DNA of 11,413 nucleotides, taken from NCBI GenBank assembly GCA_946408315.1, contig CAMJRV010000039.1, positions 1 through 11,413 of the forward strand, given 5' to 3'. Positions 7,877 through 11,413 of the stretch are shown here, one piece after another. Within the stretch, counting starts at the first letter, position 1, and the number at the start of each line of letters is the position of its first letter. The notes under the pieces are model-generated. The model was not told the origin of the DNA, did not search any database, and was given only the letters and a program-made list of their open reading frames with translations. The DNA comes from an uncultured Bacillota bacterium. GTDB taxonomy: Bacteria > Bacillota > Clostridia > Peptostreptococcales > Anaerovoracaceae. The position numbers were made by a program, and so were the translations under genes.

Positions 7877-8071
7877 TTAATCTTCGTTCTTCTTATCTTG
7901 AAGCTTTTCTCTCGCTTCGGCCTCGAAGGAGTCAAAGGCATTGCATGAACCTTCCGAAGAACATCCGGAACACCCTCCGCAGCAGCTTCCGCTTTTCCGG
8001 TCCTTGCGGATTTTCGCGATGGCCAGTATGACGGCCAGCAGGATCAATCCCCCGATGATATAGTTTATCAT
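7877..8071 (-). CDS. FeoB-associated Cys-rich membrane protein
   Basis: A 64-residue protein with one N-terminal membrane helix (residues 3-20), a basic stretch (IRKDRK), then a cysteine cluster CCGGCSGC (30-37) plus Cys43, and an acidic/basic tail. This matches the small FeoB-associated Cys-rich family usually encoded directly after feoB, thought to help ferrous iron uptake, perhaps as a FeoC-like or metal-handling partner. Here no feoA or feoB is adjacent, so it is an orphan within this window. The start is backed by AAAGGAGG (complement of 8081-8088) nine bases upstream. Its promoter carries two metal-repressor-like operators, supporting an iron role independent of neighbours. Confidence 0.88.
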   Translation of the reverse strand: MINYIIGGLILLAVILAIAKIRKDRKSGSCCGGCSGCSSEGSCNAFDSFEAEAREKLQDKKNED

Positions 8072-8122
8072 AATTTCCGGCCTCCTTTCCTTATGTACGA
8101 CAGCCGAAACCGAAATCCTTTA

Positions 8123-8140
8123 GGTTAGTACAAGCTAACC
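8123..8140. promoter_or_regulatory. Operator 1, GGTTAG-N6-CTAACC (iron/manganese repressor type)
   Basis: The half-site with flank, TTAGGTTAG at 8120-8128, equals half of the DtxR/IdeR consensus. The partner CTAACC lies at 8135-8140. The separation of six bases differs from the classical DtxR box, so the exact regulator (DtxR, MntR or another) is inference. It lies about 50 bp before the Cys-rich gene, where its -10 region would be. Confidence 0.65.
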
Positions 8141-8143
8141 GCC

Positions 8144-8149
8144 GGTCAA
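8144..8149 (-). promoter_or_regulatory. Candidate -35 of the FeoB-associated gene
   Basis: TTGACC on the minus strand lies exactly between the two operators. The matching -10 is not clear because the expected place is occupied by operator 1; the best candidate, TAACCT at 16 bp spacing, is weak. Confidence 0.4.
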
Positions 8150-8156
8150 ATTATTT

Positions 8157-8174
8157 GGTTAGTAATAACTAACC
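8157..8174. promoter_or_regulatory. Operator 2, GGTTAG-N6-CTAACC
   Basis: GGTTAGTAATAACTAACC is a near-perfect palindrome, with only the eighth base pair mismatched. It starts 34 bp after operator 1, close to three helical turns, so two dimers could bind the same DNA face and flank the -35. The same half-sites and the same spacing in both copies make a chance origin unlikely. Confidence 0.7.
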
Positions 8175-8257
8175 TTATGGTTCAATCTTACTACGACATT
8201 TCCCATTTGTCAACACCATTTATTTATATTTGTTTCAGAGTTATGATTTACATAGAT

Positions 8258-8462
8258 AAAGCCGAGCCGTGGTGTTCTCAACGTCCCTTCCAGGGACTCC
8301 GACTCGCTCCGCTCGCTGCTGTCCGTTTTGCCATCAAAGCTGCTCTGCACCTTTGGGCAAAAAGGCAACGGGAGACCTGATACCTTGTACCGAGCTTATG
8401 CGGAGCTTCCGCGTAGCATACAAGCGAGGGAGGCTCCCGTGAGAACACCACGGCTCGGCTTT
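8258..8462. repeat. 205-bp structured element bounded by 23-bp perfect inverted repeats
   Basis: The outer arms 8258-8280 and 8440-8462 are perfectly complementary over 23 bp. The interior folds further. GTCCC/GGGAC (8283-8297) forms a small hairpin. TTTTGCC-AT-CAAAG (8326-8339) pairs with CTTTG-GGCAAAA (8351-8362). CGGGAG (8369-8374) pairs with CTCCCG (8434-8439), stacking directly on the outer stem. Inside it CTTGTA (8384-8389) pairs with TACAAG (8419-8424) and GCGGA with TCCGC (8400-8412). A CTCGCT-CCG-CTCGCT repeat lies near 8304-8318. No convincing gene is inside; the short frames crossing it lack ribosome binding sites. It could be a structured non-coding RNA or a MITE/REP-like mobile element. 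No target duplication is evident. Confidence 0.7.
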
Positions 8463-8492
8463 GGCTGTGAATATAATAAATCGGTGAAAAAT

Positions 8493-8524
8493 AAAAGTTC
8501 CCGGGCAAATACCCGAGAACTTTT
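8493..8524. terminator. Bidirectional intrinsic terminator after the structured element
   Basis: AAAAGTTC (8493-8500) pairs with GAACTTTT (8517-8524), and CGGG (8502-8505) with CCCG (8512-8515), around the loop CAAATA, with one mismatch (8501/8516). A T run ends the stem on the plus strand, and the minus strand continues into T-rich sequence. It would end a plus-strand transcript through the 8258-8462 element. Confidence 0.75.
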
Positions 8525-8683
8525 ACAAAGTGTGTATCTATTATAAGGAAGGATTATGCGTTGTCTGGCTGAGCGCTCCTTACTTTCTCTATTGTAGGAC
8601 TGTTTTGTGTTGTTTTTGTGTAGAAGATGTGGTAATCGGATAAAAATAAAGACAGGGGTACCGGAATCCTCAAGGGGCGTGTA
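8525..8683. other. Intergenic leader region before the zinc-binding lipoprotein
   Basis: I see no gene here. A 13-codon frame at 8555-8596 follows AAGGAAGG too closely to be a convincing start. No Zur-type palindrome was recognised between this stretch and the lipoprotein start. Confidence 0.4.
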
Positions 8684-8713
8684 TTGACAGAGAAGGAAGA
8701 GAGACTGTAATAT
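8684..8713 (+). promoter_or_regulatory. Promoter of the ZnuA-type lipoprotein gene
   Basis: A perfect -35 TTGACA (8684-8689) is followed after 18 bp by TAATAT (8708-8713, four of six consensus bases). Transcription would start near 8720, leaving a leader of about 60 bases before the ATG at 8783. Confidence 0.6.
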
Positions 8714-8782
8714 GAGATTAAAACGATTGATGACGGGACCTCTGAAGGATACCCGGGCTATGAAAATGGAGGAAAAGGCTAC

Positions 8783-9703
8783 ATGAAGAAATTTTTTGGA
8801 TCTGCGGCAATTGCCCTGCTTATCGTGCTCCTGCTGGCGGGCTGTGCGCAAAATCAGGCCGGAGGCGCGGCATCGGAGAAGGAAAAGGGAGGCAAGCTGC
8901 AAATCGTCGCAACGCTTTTCCCTCAGTATGATTTTGCAAGGCAGATTGCAGGGGACAAAGCCGAGGTTATCCTGCTGCTTCCGCCGGGCGTTGAAAGCCA
9001 CTCCTTTGAGCCGACCCCGTCGGATATTATAAAGATCAACAGATCGGACCTGTTCATCTACACTGGAGAAGCTATGGAGATCTGGTCCGGGAGGATCATT
9101 GACGGCATGAAGAGCGCAGGCTCTGAAAGTCTCGTCCTGAACGTGTCCCAGGGAATCGAGCTCGCGGATGACGGAGTCGTAGACCCCCATATCTGGACCG
9201 ATCCTGTCAACGCAGAGGCGATGGCTGCCAATATCCTCGAGGCTCTGTGCAGCCTTGACCCTGTCAATGCGGATTATTACAGAGCGAACGCCGCCGACTT
9301 TTCCGCAGCCCTTTCCGACCTCGACGCGGAGTTCCGAACGATCGTGGATAACGGTAAAAGAGATAAAATCATATTCGGGAGCAGGTTCGCCCTCCATTAT
9401 TTTGTAAAGCGGTATGGGTTGACCGCGGAGTCAGCCTTCGACTCCTGCTCGTCGGAGACGGAGCCGAGCGTCAGAGCGGTGGCCGAGCTGATCGAAAAGA
9501 TCAAGAAAGAAGGAATCCCGGTCATCTATTACGCCGAACTGGAGGATCCCAAGATCGCCAGGGCAATCAGCGCTGAAACCGGAGCAAAGCAATTGCTGTT
9601 CCACTCCTGCCACAACGTAACAAAAGAAGAACTGGAGGAGGGCGCCACATATTTGTCCCTGATGAAGCAGAATGCCGAGCACCTGAAAGAGGGGCTGGAA
9701 TAA
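8783..9703 (+). CDS. znuA: Zinc/manganese ABC transporter substrate-binding lipoprotein (ZnuA/TroA family)
   Basis: A 306-residue cluster A-I binding protein that captures Zn(II) or Mn(II) outside the membrane for an ABC importer. The signal peptide ends in the lipobox LAG-C with lipidated Cys21. The family phrases are ATLFPQYDFARQIAGDKAEVILLLPPGVESHSFEPTP and DPHIWTDP. Likely metal ligands are His73, His136 and His205; a fourth acidic ligand was not fixed by eye. The C-terminal phrase HSCHNVTKEELEEGATYLSLMKQN (274-297) is typical of Bacillota zinc-binding members. The His-rich loop common in zinc-specific ZnuA before DPHIW is absent (only ADDGVV). The start follows GGAGGAAAAGG at about 8768-8778. 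No permease or ATPase gene follows, so it is an orphan here. Confidence 0.9.
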   Translation: MKKFFGSAAIALLIVLLLAGCAQNQAGGAASEKEKGGKLQIVATLFPQYDFARQIAGDKAEVILLLPPGVESHSFEPTPSDIIKINRSDLFIYTGEAMEIWSGRIIDGMKSAGSESLVLNVSQGIELADDGVVDPHIWTDPVNAEAMAANILEALCSLDPVNADYYRANAADFSAALSDLDAEFRTIVDNGKRDKIIFGSRFALHYFVKRYGLTAESAFDSCSSETEPSVRAVAELIEKIKKEGIPVIYYAELEDPKIARAISAETGAKQLLFHSCHNVTKEELEEGATYLSLMKQNAEHLKEGLE

Positions 9704-9771
9704 ATAGGCCTCTTCTGTCTGATCGGCATGATTCCAAAGAAGGAAAAGGGGTAGAATAGAGTGGAACTCGA

Positions 9772-9801
9772 TTGACAAGAACCAAAATTTGGGGATATAA
9801 T
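9772..9801 (+). promoter_or_regulatory. Perfect-consensus sigma-A promoter of the EAL-HDOD gene
   Basis: TTGACA (9772-9777) and TATAAT (9796-9801) both match consensus at all six bases, with an 18-bp spacer. The leader to the start codon is about 50 bases. No operator palindrome was recognised, so expression may be high and constitutive. Confidence 0.85.
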
Positions 9802-9856
9802 GAGCATATATTTTGGTGTCGGATTTTATCGGAAATGATAGGAGGGTGCAGAGAAA

Positions 9857-11083
9857 TTGGATATTTATATTGCACGGCAGCCGATATTCAGCAGAGACAT
9901 GAGTATTTTCGGATATGAGCTTCTCCACCGCGGGAGTTCCAACAATTACTACGAGCATCAGGATCACAGCGGAGCGACTGCCGAACTGGTCCAAAACTCC
10001 TTTGTGTTTCTCGACTTTGATGATCTGACGGACGGGACCAGAGGCTTCATCAATTTTACTCAGGATTTGCTGGAAGCGGGAATCCCGAATATCTTGCCAA
10101 AAGAAAAAATTGTCGTAGAAATACTGGAGACGGTAGAGGCTACCGACGCGATCATCGAGGTCTGCCAGAGGCTGAAACAGGAAGGCTACATTCTGGCTCT
10201 GGATGATCTGATCTTTGACAGGAGCGACTGTGACTATACCCCTCTCATAGAGCTGGCTGACATCGTGAAGATCGAATACCCTACCACAGACAAAACGAAG
10301 CAGCGGGAGCTGATCAACAAGTATCGGAACCGCATTACCTTCCTTGCGGAAAAGGTGGAGACCAGGGAAGAATTCAAAGAGGCGGCTGAATTCGGATACG
10401 ATCTGTTCCAGGGATATTTTTTCTGCAAGCCCGTTATGATGAAATCCAAGGGAATCGCTTCTTTAAACATCCACCTGATAGAAATCCTGAAGGAACTGCA
10501 GAAATCGGAACCCAGTTTCTTCAAGATTTCCGAGACCATAGAAAAGGACCTGGGCATCACCTATAAGCTGCTGAGAATGGCAAATTCCATTTTCTACGGC
10601 GCAAAATCTGAAATCACGAGTCTGCAGCAGGCCATCGTCCGGCTGGGGATTCAGGAGATGAAACGCTGGATCTCGATTCTTCTCATCAAGGATTATGAAA
10701 ATGAGGAAAACAGCGAGCTGATCAAGCTTTGCCTCCTGCGGGGAAAACTGCTTTCCCTGATGGGCCACGAGATGAAGAGCGACATGCCGGAGACGGATTT
10801 CTTCTTCACAGGAGTGCTCTCTTCCATCGATATCATCATGGATCAGGATATGGAAACGATCCTGACGGACCTGCCTCTTTCCGACAACGTAAAACAGGCG
10901 CTTTTGGGCGAGCAGACAAAGCTGAGGGAATGCCTGGATATAACGCTTCTTTACGAGCGGCTGGAGTTTGACGAAGCCATGGCCAAGCTTGCGAAGATGG
11001 GAATCGATCTGCGCCGGTTTACGGAGATTTACATCGAAGGCCTGGAGTGGCAGCGGACGACAGGCTGGCAGAGCGGAGATTAA
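9857..11083 (+). CDS. EAL and HDOD domain signalling protein (YuxH-type)
   Basis: A 408-residue cytosolic protein. Residues 1-195 are an EAL-type domain (YIARQPIFSRDMSIFGYELLHRG at the start, GYDLFQGYFFCKP at the end). Residues about 200-390 are an HDOD domain (KISETIEKDLGITYKLLRMANSIFYG... ITSLQQAIVRLGIQEMKRW). EAL domains cleave cyclic di-GMP. By position, catalytic residues appear kept: Glu21, Asn67, Glu88, Asp116-Asp117, Lys138, Glu165 and Gln185, but the loop after DD is LIFD rather than FGTG. Activity is therefore uncertain; many YuxH-like proteins are thought to be non-catalytic. The start is TTG at 9857 after AGGAGGG near 9840; no ATG fits better with the family N-terminus. Monocistronic. 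Confidence 0.92.
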   Translation: MDIYIARQPIFSRDMSIFGYELLHRGSSNNYYEHQDHSGATAELVQNSFVFLDFDDLTDGTRGFINFTQDLLEAGIPNILPKEKIVVEILETVEATDAIIEVCQRLKQEGYILALDDLIFDRSDCDYTPLIELADIVKIEYPTTDKTKQRELINKYRNRITFLAEKVETREEFKEAAEFGYDLFQGYFFCKPVMMKSKGIASLNIHLIEILKELQKSEPSFFKISETIEKDLGITYKLLRMANSIFYGAKSEITSLQQAIVRLGIQEMKRWISILLIKDYENEENSELIKLCLLRGKLLSLMGHEMKSDMPETDFFFTGVLSSIDIIMDQDMETILTDLPLSDNVKQALLGEQTKLRECLDITLLYERLEFDEAMAKLAKMGIDLRRFTEIYIEGLEWQRTTGWQSGD

Positions 11084-11098
11084 GTTTAAAAATAAAAC

Positions 11099-11125
11099 AC
11101 CGGGCGCTTGGTTGCGGCGCCCGGT
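11099..11125. terminator. Bidirectional terminator between EAL-HDOD and thioredoxin genes
   Basis: A 9-bp GC-rich perfect stem (ACCGGGCGC 11099-11107 with GCGCCCGGT 11117-11125) encloses a nine-base loop. On the minus strand it is followed by a strong T-rich tract (GTTTTATTTTT), so it mainly serves the thioredoxin gene. The plus-strand tract (ATTTGTT) is weaker. Confidence 0.85.
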
Positions 11126-11159
11126 ATTTGTTATCGAGAAGGCTTTGATCTATCGGTAT

Positions 11160-11413
11160 TTACACATTCAGCATGGATAAAATATCATCTTTATGTTTTG
11201 CGCCAACGGTAGTGTTTACTACTTTGCCTCCCTTGAATACGGCGAGCGTCGGGATGCTCATTACCCGGAACTTTGCCGCCAGCTCGGGTTGTTCGTCTAC
11301 GTTGACCTTGCCTACCTTCGCGTGGGTGATCTCTCCGGCTATTTCATCGATGAGGGGTGAAACCGCCTTGCAGGGGCCGCACCATGCCGCCCAGAAATCA
11401 ACGAGTACAGGCT
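11160..11413 (-). CDS. trxA: Thioredoxin, 3' part (start lies beyond the right edge)
   Basis: The minus strand reads 83 residues of a classical thioredoxin ending at a TAA (complement of 11160-11162). About 20 N-terminal residues are outside the window. The redox site WCGPC is intact (PVLVDFWAAWCGPCKAVSPL), as is the cis-proline loop MSIPTLAVFKGG, so it should act as a cytosolic dithiol reductant. The variant Ala-Ala-Trp before CGPC is normal. It runs toward the EAL-HDOD gene and ends near the shared terminator. Its promoter and partners are not visible. Confidence 0.95.
   Translation of the reverse strand, partial: PVLVDFWAAWCGPCKAVSPLIDEIAGEITHAKVGKVNVDEQPELAAKFRVMSIPTLAVFKGGKVVNTTVGAKHKDDILSMLNV

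Noticed and set aside
8177..8546. Short frames on both strands through the 205-bp element
   Set aside because: The translations come from hairpin arms, lack ribosome binding sites and show no protein pattern. They are best explained as artefacts of the repeat.
8712..8786. 24-codon frame ending in ATGA over the ZnuA start
   Set aside because: Its start codon lies within the proposed -10 box, so it would precede the transcript; no ribosome binding site.
8396..9397. Minus-strand frame of 333 codons covering the 3' part of the structured element and the ZnuA gene
   Set aside because: It crosses a terminator and a promoter and lies opposite a clear lipoprotein gene; no domain was recognised.
1..11413. 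CRISPR array, tRNA, rRNA or riboswitch
   Set aside because: No regularly spaced repeats, no tRNA cloverleaf and no rRNA sequence were seen, and I recognised no known riboswitch core in the leaders at 356-718, 8072-8782 or 9704-9856.

Overview
The window reads as accessory and housekeeping chromosome from an anaerobic, low-to-moderate GC Bacillota (class Clostridia). The support is indirect: strong Shine-Dalgarno sequences, TTG starts, lipoproteins with a single-membrane layout, a FeoB-associated cysteine-rich protein, an EAL-HDOD (YuxH-type) protein and a YbaK/EbsC-type deacylase. I cannot name the genus.

Left edge (1-640): debris of mobile elements. First comes the N-terminal helix-turn-helix part of an IS630-type transposase whose catalytic part is missing. 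An AT-rich gap follows. At 570-640 there is an inverted plus direct repeat array that looks like the end of an IS21-family element. A near-consensus promoter starts exactly at the last bases of this array.

Centre (635-7841): one apparent transcription unit. It begins with a TetR-family regulator whose promoter is overlapped by repeated TAGACC half-sites spaced 14 bp apart. It continues with an ABC ATPase, an FtsX-domain (MacB/LolE-like) permease overlapping it by 7 bp, a HlyD/MacA-type membrane fusion protein, a lipoprotein predicted to fold as a beta-propeller, and a YbaK-type Cys-tRNA(Pro) deacylase. A bidirectional terminator closes it at 7797-7841. The first five genes look like a self-regulated export or envelope-remodelling system; the substrate cannot be read from the sequence.

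Right part: on the minus strand lies a small orphan FeoB-associated Cys-rich membrane protein with two GGTTAG-N6-CTAACC operators at its promoter, probably iron or manganese responsive. Next to it, 8258-8462 is a strongly folding 205-bp element enclosed by 23-bp perfect inverted repeats and followed by an intrinsic terminator. It is the least explained sequence in the window and a candidate structured RNA or small non-autonomous mobile element. Then come an orphan ZnuA-type zinc/manganese-binding lipoprotein without its permease and ATPase, and an EAL-HDOD signalling protein behind a perfect-consensus promoter but with a TTG start. The last gene is the 3' part of a convergent thioredoxin gene running off the right edge, separated by a bidirectional terminator.
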